Shown: positions 16,801-22,194 of the stretch, one piece after another
Layout of the letters: every line of letters begins with the position of its first letter
How positions within the stretch are numbered: position 1 is the stretch's first letter
NCBI GenBank assembly: GCA_048201975.1
Contig: DBFBGQ010000003.1
Location: forward strand, 1 to 27,065
Source: Egerieenecus sp048201975
GTDB lineage: Bacteria > Bacillota > Clostridia > Christensenellales > Aristaeellaceae
Reading direction: 5' to 3'
Length of the DNA: 27,065 nucleotides
Program-made: the position numbers and the translations under genes
The notes under the pieces: generated by a model
What the model was told of the DNA's origin: nothing
Seen by the model: only the letters and a program-made list of their open reading frames with translations
Database searches by the model: none

Positions 16801-16928
16801 AATGTGAAATGCTCCCCGTCCTGGTGAAGGGCGAAGGACTTGCGGATCACGTCCTTTTCCTTCCACAGCCGGGCCACCTCCCGCTCCCGGGAGACGAAGT
16901 TCAGGTCGGTGGGAACCTTGTTGTACAT
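13809..16928 (-). CDS. ileS: Isoleucyl-tRNA synthetase, long (type 2-like) form
   Basis: This 1039-residue class I synthetase charges tRNA-Ile. The HIGH-type signature lies in PPTANGKPHIGHIETRVIKD (near residues 48-67) and the KMSKS-type loop reads GRKMSKHLGNVVDP (near residue 590). KAGWDTHGLPVELEVEK and the editing-domain sequence between them are intact. The length and the ANGKPHIGH wording match the eukaryote-like IleS2 branch, whose members are often less sensitive to mupirocin. The ATG at 16928 follows AAAGGAGG; the longer upstream reading runs through the T-box terminator and is rejected. Expression is predicted to be controlled by uncharged tRNA-Ile through the T-box leader upstream. 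Confidence 0.97.
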   Translation of the reverse strand: MYNKVPTDLNFVSREREVARLWKEKDVIRKSFALHQDGEHFTFFDGPPTANGKPHIGHIETRVIKDLFPRFWTMKGKSVTRKAGWDTHGLPVELEVEKILGLDGKPQIEQYGIEPFIGECKKSVWKYLHEWEKMSDQVGYWVDMEHPYVTYHNDYIESEWWSLKQIYDKGMLYLGHKIAPYCPRCGTALSSHEVAQGYKNVKEISAIVRFKVRDMENTSLLAWTTTPWTLPSNLALCVSPKDTYCRLRCEGEDFIMAKALVERVFAGKEVTILEEMPGESLRGMAYEPLYRFVEPDKPAWYVVCDSYVTMEDGTGIVHIAPAFGEDDNRVCQLNGLPFVNLVDTQGCMTQETKWPGVFVKKADPLILEDLKERGLLFAALPFAHDYPFCWRCDTPLLYYPRPTWYIRMTAVRDNLLRNNRSINWMPDHIKEGRMGNFLENVIDWGLSRERYWGTPLPVWTCSCGHVHVVGSIEELRRMAVKDPGPDIELHRPYIDEVALRCEKCGGEMHRVHDVIDCWYDSGSMPFAQWHYPFENKEKFEQNFPADFISEAIDQTRGWFYTLEAISTVLFDRAPFDNCIVMGHVQDGEGRKMSKHLGNVVDPFQMLDKFGADALRWYFYTCTAPWLPKRFSEEAVQEGQRKFLGTLQNVYAFFAMYAQIDGFDPAAHPLEKVELSLMDKWILSKLNSLIAKVDADLTAYRIIEPAGAIEDFVDELSNWYVRRGRERFWGKGMAGDKEAAFATLYHVLVTLSKVIAPFVPFMAEEIYQNLVVNNVPGAPESVHLCDFPACDAARVDQDMERQMEALLAVVQLGRACRNAANMKVRQPAAALYVKGASFDAAYSELCKDELNVKQVIFTEDARAFTSYKLKPQMRTLGPKYGKLLGKIGQHLQTLDGNEVVDAFAAGETVRFELEGTQVELSGGDVLTEPTQKPGFMAQQDRGVTVVLDTNLTQALIDEGYAREIVSKVQTMRKEAGYEVTDRIQVRCQCGEKLAAAIETGREMIMRGVLALSLTREAPAQGWIAKEWDINGEKATIAIRK

Positions 16929-16989
16929 GGTGCTGGCCTCCTTTGTCCTGCTTGCAGCTGCTGACGGTCCGGGACGCTTTTTTCCATTG

Positions 16990-17015
16990 AAAAACGCCCC
17001 AGGATCATTCCTGGG
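16990..17015 (-). terminator. T-box terminator hairpin
   Basis: CCCAGGA (16998-17004) pairs with TCCTGGG (17009-17015) around a TCAT loop. On the minus strand this is followed by GCG and five U (16994-16990). The T-box core lies 15 bases upstream, as needed for a mutually exclusive antiterminator. Confidence 0.85.
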
Positions 17016-17237
17016 ACGGATGCTGTCGATCCGCGGTACCACCCAAGGTTGACGGCGAAAACGCCGCCCGCTCTGGCGCTCGGTATCGGGAGCCCCCGGG
17101 CCTCCCTACGGCGCGCCATCGGGAGGTCTCACTCCGGGGTGATCCGCTGTGCGCTGGGCTGCCGCCGGGCTTGCACCATTTCCCGGCTCGCTTGGGAGCT
17201 TTCGCGCCGCCGTCCCCATCATCGTGAACGTTGGTAG
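16990..17237 (-). promoter_or_regulatory. T-box leader of ileS, AUC (Ile) specifier
   Basis: The minus strand carries the canonical T-box core TTGGGTGGTACCGCGG (17046-17031), which pairs with the tRNA acceptor end. Downstream lies a terminator hairpin at 16990-17015. Upstream, a stem I region contains CGGATCACCCC, in which ATC (17143-17141) followed by A fits an isoleucine specifier with its conserved purine. Known T-boxes bind uncharged tRNA and switch from terminator to antiterminator, allowing ileS expression during Ile starvation. Transcription should begin near 17237 given the promoter at 17244-17271. Exact stem I limits were not modelled. Confidence 0.88.
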
Positions 17238-17243
17238 AGTTTT

Positions 17244-17271
17244 ATTATACCCTGTTTTTTCAAATTGTAAA
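17244..17271 (-). promoter_or_regulatory. Sigma-A promoter of the ileS T-box transcript
   Basis: On the minus strand this reads TTTACA, a 16-base A-rich spacer, then TATAAT. It lies about 315 bases upstream of the ileS start codon, the distance filled by the T-box leader. Confidence 0.82.
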
Positions 17272-17363
17272 GGGGGCAAAGCGCCGGAAAATCGGCGCAG
17301 AGGGCGGAGGGCAGGCTGCATACAACCCCGCCCCCCGCCGCATACTGACGGTGAGGTGAAGGT

Positions 17364-18104
17364 ATGCAATGGCTGATGCTTGCGCTGCTGGGCACGCTGC
17401 TGGGACAGCGGATGCGGCGCATCCGCATGCTGCGGCGGGTGGGTCAGGCCCGTGCGGCACGGCGGCTGTACAGGCGCACTGCGCTGCTCATGGGGGCGGC
17501 GGCTTTGTTCGCCATGGCGGGCCAGCTGACGCTGCTGTGGCTGAACGGCATGCTGCGCCTGGGTACGGCGCTGCCCCTGCACCTGTGCAGCCTGATGGGG
17601 GTGCTGCTGTATCCGGCCCTGCGGGGCGGTTCCCGGCGGCTGTGGGAGATCACGCTGTACCTGGGTGTCCCGGGCGGGCTGGGGGCGCTGCTGTTCCCGT
17701 CCATCCTCTCCTGCGATCAGCCGGCGCTGATGGCCTTTTTCTTCCATTTGCTGCACTGCTCGGTGGTTGCGGGGCCCTGGCTGCCCCTGGCCCTGGGTTG
17801 GCGGCCCCGGCCCGCGGGCGCGGCGGCGGCCTATGGCTTTCTGTTCCTCCACGCCTGCGTAGCCCTGAGCCTGAACCGCCTGGCGGGCACCAATTACCTG
17901 TTCCTGAACCTGCCGGTGGCGGGCACGCCCCTGGCGGCACTGGGCGGCGGAAGCCACGGGGCCTATGTGGCGGCCCTGGGCGGGCTGGCCGCGGCGCTTT
18001 TGTGCCTGGAGGGCCTGCTGGCCGCCTGGGGGCGACGCCGCTGGCCCGAAATCTTCTCTCTGCCGCTACGGGGGAATAACCGACCGCCCCGGCGTTTGAC
18101 GTAG
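17364..18104 (+). CDS. YwaF/TMEM164-like integral membrane protein
   Basis: This 246-residue protein has about seven predicted membrane helices and an Arg-rich N-terminal loop. It matches the bacterial YwaF family (TIGR02206, related to TMEM164) by the block LGTALPLHLCSLMGVLLYP (near residues 66-84), the mid-protein FFFHLLHCSVV with paired His residues, and the GTNYLFLNLP motif near residue 172. The bacterial members have no settled function. Eukaryotic TMEM164 has been linked to phospholipid acyl transfer, so a lipid-related role is possible but unproven here. The ATG follows GGTGAAGGT. It is divergent from the ileS leader, and its own promoter was not identified. Confidence 0.75.
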   Translation: MQWLMLALLGTLLGQRMRRIRMLRRVGQARAARRLYRRTALLMGAAALFAMAGQLTLLWLNGMLRLGTALPLHLCSLMGVLLYPALRGGSRRLWEITLYLGVPGGLGALLFPSILSCDQPALMAFFFHLLHCSVVAGPWLPLALGWRPRPAGAAAAYGFLFLHACVALSLNRLAGTNYLFLNLPVAGTPLAALGGGSHGAYVAALGGLAAALLCLEGLLAAWGRRRWPEIFSLPLRGNNRPPRRLT

Positions 18105-18124
18105 CTCCGCCGCTGTGGTATGAT
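18096..18124 (+). promoter_or_regulatory. Sigma-A promoter of the HAD phosphatase gene
   Basis: TTGACG (18096-18101), a 17-base spacer, and TATGAT (18119-18124). The -35 overlaps the last codons of the upstream membrane-protein gene. It gives the HAD gene and the secreted-protein gene their own transcript. Confidence 0.85.
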
Positions 18125-18176
18125 GCCTGTGTTCGCGCGCAATCATCCTGCGAAGAAAATACCCGGAGGCTGCGTC

Positions 18177-18863
18177 ATGATGGAATATACCCATGCGGGC
18201 GTTTGCCCGCAACCCATACCCCTGTGCCCGCGGGCGACCGTCTTCTTTGACTGGGACGGCACGCTGGCCGACAGCATGCCCCTGTGCATGGAGCAGCTCC
18301 GCCGTGCCCTGGCGGAGCTGGACCTGCCCCCCAAGACCAACGCGGAGCTGGCCCGGTGCAACGGGCCCACCTATCAGGAGTCCGTGGGCATCCTGGGCAT
18401 TCCCCCCGAAAAGGCGGAGGCCTTTCTGCGCGCCCGCCAGCGCATTGAGATGGAAATTGTGCCCACCTGGCAGCGGCTTTTCCCCGGGGTGAAGGAGATG
18501 CTCCAGGCGCTGGCCAACCAGGCGGAGCTGGTAGTGGTGAGCAACGGCCTGGAGGAGTATCTCCGCCTGTCCATGGAGGTCACGGGCATCGCCGGGCTCT
18601 TTGCACGGGTGCAGCCCATGATCCCCGGCAAAACCAAGACGGAGGCGCTGCGCCTGGTGCTCCACCAGACGCGCCCCCAGCGGGCGGTGATGGTGGGCGA
18701 CCGCCAGGGCGACCTGCTGGCCGGCCGGGACAACGGCCTGCCCACCATAGCCGCCTGCTACGGCTACGGCCTGCCCGATGAGTGGGCGCTGGCGGACCGG
18801 CAGGCGTATTCCGTGGAAAAATTGCAAAGGATGCTATGGGACTTTATTCAAGGAGGAAATTAA
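18177..18863 (+). CDS. HAD-superfamily hydrolase (phosphoglycolate phosphatase-like)
   Basis: This 228-residue phosphatase-type protein contains the full HAD motif set. Motif I is FFDWDGTLAD with nucleophile Asp25 and Asp27. Motif II is VVVSNG, the Lys of motif III lies in GKTKTEALRLVL, and motif IV is VMVGDRQGDLLAGRDNG. A helical cap follows motif I, as in the Gph/beta-phosphoglucomutase subgroup. The substrate is not predictable from these motifs. The start at 18177 follows CGGAGG; the longer reading lies within the promoter. Its stop codon is one base from the start of the secreted-protein gene, whose ribosome binding site lies inside the HAD coding end, so the two are co-transcribed. Confidence 0.88.
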   Translation: MMEYTHAGVCPQPIPLCPRATVFFDWDGTLADSMPLCMEQLRRALAELDLPPKTNAELARCNGPTYQESVGILGIPPEKAEAFLRARQRIEMEIVPTWQRLFPGVKEMLQALANQAELVVVSNGLEEYLRLSMEVTGIAGLFARVQPMIPGKTKTEALRLVLHQTRPQRAVMVGDRQGDLLAGRDNGLPTIAACYGYGLPDEWALADRQAYSVEKLQRMLWDFIQGGN

Positions 18864-18864
18864 C

Positions 18865-19458
18865 ATGTTGCAACGTATATTGGCGCTATTGCTCTCTTGT
18901 TGCCTGTGCCTGCCCCTGAGCACCCTGGCGGAGGAAAAGGATTGGATTGCCCAGGAAGGCCTGCGGCTGGCCGGTCAGGTGCAGGAGCTGGCGGGCAGTC
19001 AGGCCTGGCGGGCGCTCATGGGCGGCAATGAAGAAATCAACGAGCTGCTGGACGGTTTTGCTTCCGCTGGCCAGCCCGCGGAAGCCGCCCGCTATTCCGT
19101 CTCCACCCAGCAGCTGGACGCGCTGCTGGGCGACGGCGCGGCGGAGTTGCCGGAGGATCTGCTGCCCCTGGCGCGGCAGCGCATGCTCGCCGCGGTGGCC
19201 ACTCAGCTGGGCGCCACCCAGGGCGCGGCGCACGTGGCCGCCCAGGCCATCGCCATGACCAGCGGCTGCCTGCCCCTGCCCGAGGATTGGGCCGGAAGCA
19301 ACGCCCTGTCGCTGCTATCCTGCGGGGAGGACTGGTGCGCGCTGGTCACCTGGATGGAGCAGGATACCGGCGTGCTAACGGAGCAGGCGGCCTTTCTGCA
19401 CATGAGCGCAGCGGACGCCATGGCCCTGCTGGCGGAAATGGGATTCCAGGCGCAATAA
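18865..19458 (+). CDS. Small secreted protein of unknown function
   Basis: The 197-residue protein begins MLQRILALLLSCCLCLPLS, a clear signal peptide with probable cleavage after STLA near residue 22. Adjacent Cys residues lie within the signal, but a proper lipobox is not evident. The mature part is mostly helical, Ala/Leu/Glu-rich and acidic, with Cys in SGCLPL, LSCGEDWC and therefore possible disulfides. I recognise no domain. AAGGAGG seven bases before the ATG, within the end of the HAD gene, supports this start and co-transcription. A GC-rich hairpin follows. It may be an envelope or extracellular protein, but nothing in the sequence gives its role. Confidence 0.75.
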   Translation: MLQRILALLLSCCLCLPLSTLAEEKDWIAQEGLRLAGQVQELAGSQAWRALMGGNEEINELLDGFASAGQPAEAARYSVSTQQLDALLGDGAAELPEDLLPLARQRMLAAVATQLGATQGAAHVAAQAIAMTSGCLPLPEDWAGSNALSLLSCGEDWCALVTWMEQDTGVLTEQAAFLHMSAADAMALLAEMGFQAQ

Positions 19459-19463
19459 AACAC

Positions 19464-19500
19464 GCGCGGCCGCCCGGGAACAGGTCCCGGGAGGCCGCGC
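19464..19500 (+). terminator. Long GC-rich hairpin after the secreted-protein gene
   Basis: The arms 19464-19479 and 19485-19500 (GCGCGGCCGCCCGGGA and its near-complement, one mismatch) enclose a five-base loop. It begins five bases after the stop codon. No U tract follows directly, so it may act as a 3' stabilising or Rho-independent-like stem rather than a canonical terminator. Confidence 0.6.
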
Positions 19501-19613
19501 AGCGCCATGAAAAAATTTTTCGGTTTCTTCAAAGGTTTCATGTTCCTGGCGTCCATTTCGGAAAATCAGCGCTTTTTCACATCAGCATGAAAAAATGAAA
19601 CTTACGACTCCAG

Positions 19614-19634
19614 CAGCCTGAGCCTTTCAGGCTG
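19614..19634 (-). terminator. Hairpin downstream of the MATE gene
   Basis: CAGCCTGA (19614-19621) pairs with TCAGGCTG (19627-19634) around a five-base loop, ten bases after the MATE stop codon. A run of six U on the minus strand occurs only about 20 bases further, so terminator function is uncertain. Confidence 0.45.
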
Positions 19635-19644
19635 CCGCGTATTT

Positions 19645-21021
19645 TTATACGGTGATGTTGCGCACCCATTTTCCTTTTTTCAGCACTAGCAGCGCGGGAA
19701 TGACCTTCAGGTTCATCAGCAGCGTGGTCAGGGTCAGGGCCAGTGTCAAAGGGAGCGTACCTACCCCCAGCCAGCCCATGAGCAGGGAGGCGGGCACGGG
19801 CACCAGCCACATGTAGCCGGAATCCAGCAGCGTGGCCCCCCGCGTATCGCCGCCCGCCCGCAGGCAGTAGAAGCAGAAGGCGTACACCGCGTTGGGCAGG
19901 TAGAACAGGCAGTAAATCAGCGTCAGGATGGTGGCAAGCCCCCGCAGGCTGGCAGGCACATCGAAGGCGTAGGGCAGGGCGAAGGCCGCGCAAAGGCCGA
20001 TGACCGTGCACAGCAGGGAGATGGCGCACACCAGGGAGAGCAGCTTTTTGCAGTTGCTCCGGGCCTGATCAAAGCATCCCGCCCCCAGCTCCGTGCCGAT
20101 CATCACCGACACGGCGCTGGCCATGCCCACGGAAACCACCACGCCGATCTGCATGGCCTGGTCCGCAATGGTCACCGCCGGAATGGCCGCTTCGTCCAGC
20201 CGGGCGTAGGTCCAGAAGTAAATGTTGAACCCCAGGTTATACAGGATCTCGTTGAATGTCAGGGGCAGGGCCTTGCCGGCAAAGGAACGCAGCAGGTTTC
20301 CCGTCAGGCGGCGGATGGGCGCGAGATGCAGGCTGAAAAACGCCCGCCGCCGGGCCAGCACCACCAGATAGAAGACCATCTCCAGCGTCCGGGAAAGCAG
20401 CGTCCCCAGGGCCGCGCCCACCACGCCCATGGCCGGCACAGGCCCCAGGCCGAAGATGAACACATAGTTGAAGCAGGCGTTGGCCAGCATGGCCATCAGC
20501 CCCACCAGCATGGGCATCTTGTTCAGCCCCAGGGACCGCATGGAGAAGATGCACACGCTGGAAATGGCCACGGGGATGTAGCTGAAGCACACCACCCGCA
20601 TGTAGTCCACCCCCAGCTGCACGGTTTCCGGCGCCTGGAGGAAAATCCCCATGATGGGTCCGGGTAGGAAAAACATCACCGCGCCGAAGAGCAGCGAGCT
20701 GATCAGCCCCAGCACCAGCTGCAGCGCAAACAGCCCCTGGCAGGTGTCCCGCTCCCTGGCCCCATAATACTGGCTGATGAGCAGGCCGCCCGCCCCCGCC
20801 ATGCCGAAGAAAAAACCGTTGTAGATCAGGTAAGGCTTGTTGGCGGCGGTGACCGCGCTCATGGCCAGGGGGCCGATGCCGCCCACCATCACGTTGTCCA
20901 CCACGTTGAACAGGGTATTGATCAGCTGCTGAATCACCACGGGGATCATCACCGTCAGCGCCTGGCGGTAAAAGTTCCGGGAACCGATATACGGCCTGAG
21001 CCGTTGAGGAATTGCGATCAT
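19645..21021 (-). CDS. MATE-family multidrug/cation antiporter
   Basis: This 458-residue protein has about twelve predicted membrane helices in two similar halves, normal for MATE transporters. They expel drugs or metabolites in exchange for Na+ or H+. Family traits are the N-terminal PVVIQQLINTLFNVVDNVMVG (near residues 27-47), GPLAMSAVTAANKP, the second-half repeat with AIPAVTIADQAMQIGVVVSVGMASAVSVMIGTELGAG, and Cys/Phe-rich late helices (CFYCLRAGGDT). The substrate is not deducible. AGGGAGG precedes the ATG at 21021. The gene lies 81 bases after a GNAT gene on the same strand, with a small hairpin between. Confidence 0.92.
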   Translation of the reverse strand: MIAIPQRLRPYIGSRNFYRQALTVMIPVVIQQLINTLFNVVDNVMVGGIGPLAMSAVTAANKPYLIYNGFFFGMAGAGGLLISQYYGARERDTCQGLFALQLVLGLISSLLFGAVMFFLPGPIMGIFLQAPETVQLGVDYMRVVCFSYIPVAISSVCIFSMRSLGLNKMPMLVGLMAMLANACFNYVFIFGLGPVPAMGVVGAALGTLLSRTLEMVFYLVVLARRRAFFSLHLAPIRRLTGNLLRSFAGKALPLTFNEILYNLGFNIYFWTYARLDEAAIPAVTIADQAMQIGVVVSVGMASAVSVMIGTELGAGCFDQARSNCKKLLSLVCAISLLCTVIGLCAAFALPYAFDVPASLRGLATILTLIYCLFYLPNAVYAFCFYCLRAGGDTRGATLLDSGYMWLVPVPASLLMGWLGVGTLPLTLALTLTTLLMNLKVIPALLVLKKGKWVRNITV

Positions 21022-21102
21022 GGCGCCTCCCTGCCGAAGCCCGCGGCGACTGGCGGGGCTTCCTGTTTCTCTCCCTAGTATATCACGGTTCCTGCCCTTT
21101 GC

Positions 21103-21606
21103 CTACGCAAAGGTTTTGCACAGGTACAGCACCAGTTCGTCGTCCACGGGGTAGGCGCGGCCGGGAACAACCTGCTCGTCCTCATACCATACGCCGCTGC
21201 CGTCGGGGAGGTAGCCCCGGCGGGCGTAGAGCCGCTGAGCCGCGCCGTAGCCCCGGTACAGCCCCACCCCCAGGCATAGCGCCGGTCCGCGGGCACGGGC
21301 ATGATTCTCGATGGCCGCCAGCAGCGCATTGCCGATCCCCCGGCGCTGAAAGCGCTCCAGCACATTGAAATCGCATACGCAGGGAATTCCCTTCCCTGCG
21401 AAGGGTCCCTGAGGGGCCTGGGGCAGCAGCGTGGCGTACCCCGCGGGCACGCCCTCCGCCTCCGCCACGAAGACCTTCCGCTCCCCGGCCTCCTGCTGGC
21501 GGTAGTAGCGCTGAAACAGCGCCTCCGTCTTGCCCGGCCAGCCCTGAGCGGCAAAGGCGGCGGGAAAAGCCTCGATATCCTGGGGCAGCATGGGGCGAAT
21601 GATCAC
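21103..21606 (-). CDS. GNAT-family N-acetyltransferase
   Basis: This protein of about 167 residues contains a typical acetyl-CoA loop, FNVLERFQRRGIGNALLAAI, preceded by FVAEAEGVPAGYATLLPQ and followed by LCLGVGLYRGYGAAQRLYARRGYLPDG. The target amine is unknown. Start choice: AAAGGAGG lies inside the longer reading, downstream of its ATG at 21630. The start is therefore more likely one of two adjacent GTG codons at 21609 or 21606, placed five and eight bases after that site, giving an N-terminus of MIIRPML. The C-terminal strand ELVLYLCKTF completes the fold. It follows nrdG by 77 bases, separated by a GC-rich hairpin. Confidence 0.85.
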   Translation of the reverse strand: MIIRPMLPQDIEAFPAAFAAQGWPGKTEALFQRYYRQQEAGERKVFVAEAEGVPAGYATLLPQAPQGPFAGKGIPCVCDFNVLERFQRRGIGNALLAAIENHARARGPALCLGVGLYRGYGAAQRLYARRGYLPDGSGVWYEDEQVVPGRAYPVDDELVLYLCKTFA

Positions 21607-21636
21607 CACCGGTTCCTCCTTTGTCTGCATGAAAGC

Positions 21637-21665
21637 GCCGCCCGGTACGCGACGTACGGGGCGGC
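21637..21665 (-). terminator. Hairpin between nrdG and the GNAT gene
   Basis: GCCGCCC plus GTACG (21637-21649) pair with CGTAC plus GGGCGGC (21653-21665), with one G-G mismatch and a three-base loop. Only a short CUUUC follows on the minus strand. It may attenuate read-through from the nrdDG transcript. Confidence 0.45.
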
Positions 21666-21683
21666 AGGGTTTTGCCATACGGT

Positions 21684-22190
21684 TTACCATGCGGGGGGTT
21701 CCCAGAGGACGGGCTGCCCCGCCGCCAGGGTTTTCTTCACGTCGATGAGCCGCTGGTTGCGGCTGCCGCAGTATTTCAGCTCCAGGCTGCGCTGGTCCAG
21801 CAGGAAGGGGCCGTCCACCAGCACGTCCGTCTCCCGGAGCAGCGCCAGGCGGTCCGGGACGGCGGCGGAAAGCAGCTGCTCCAGGGTGTAGCCGGTGTAG
21901 CACCACACGTTCAGGCCCAGGGCATGGGCCTGGCGGGCCAGCTCCGCGCAGGGGAGGGGCTGCTCCATGGGGTCGCCCCCGGAGAGGGTCAGCCCATCCA
22001 GCAGCGGGTTTTGCCGGATCTGCGCCAGAATGGTTTCCGTATCCACCACCCGCCCCCCGGCGAAATCATGGGTCTCGGGGTTGTGGCAGCCGGGGCAGTG
22101 ATGGGAGCAGCCCTGGGTGAACACCGTGTAGCGGAAGCCGGGCCCGTCCACAATGGAGTCGTCCACCGTGCCCGCGATGCGGATATCCAT
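21684..22190 (-). CDS. nrdG: Anaerobic ribonucleotide reductase-activating protein
   Basis: This 168-residue radical-SAM activase installs the glycyl radical on NrdD. The 4Fe-4S motif Cys-x3-Cys-x2-Cys reads GCSHHCPGCHNPET (near residues 27-40). GLTLSGGDPMEQ supplies the SAM-binding GGD segment, and the N-terminal VDDSIVDGPGFRYTVFTQG is typical of NrdG/PflA proteins. The start codon at 22190 lies four bases after the nrdD stop, so the two are co-translated from one message. Both proteins work only under anaerobic conditions, which fits the inferred lifestyle. Confidence 0.96.
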   Translation of the reverse strand: MDIRIAGTVDDSIVDGPGFRYTVFTQGCSHHCPGCHNPETHDFAGGRVVDTETILAQIRQNPLLDGLTLSGGDPMEQPLPCAELARQAHALGLNVWCYTGYTLEQLLSAAVPDRLALLRETDVLVDGPFLLDQRSLELKYCGSRNQRLIDVKKTLAAGQPVLWEPPAW

Positions 22191-22194
22191 GCCC

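Noticed and set aside
13803..16964. A 1053-codon plus-strand open frame opposite ileS
   Set aside because: It is the antisense shadow of ileS, with low-complexity composition and no ribosome binding site or family motif.
21036..21062. GAAGCCCGC/GCGGGGCTTC hairpin between the GNAT and MATE genes
   Set aside because: It has a bulge and no U tract in either direction, and lies just upstream of the GNAT stop codon region, so no terminator role is supported.
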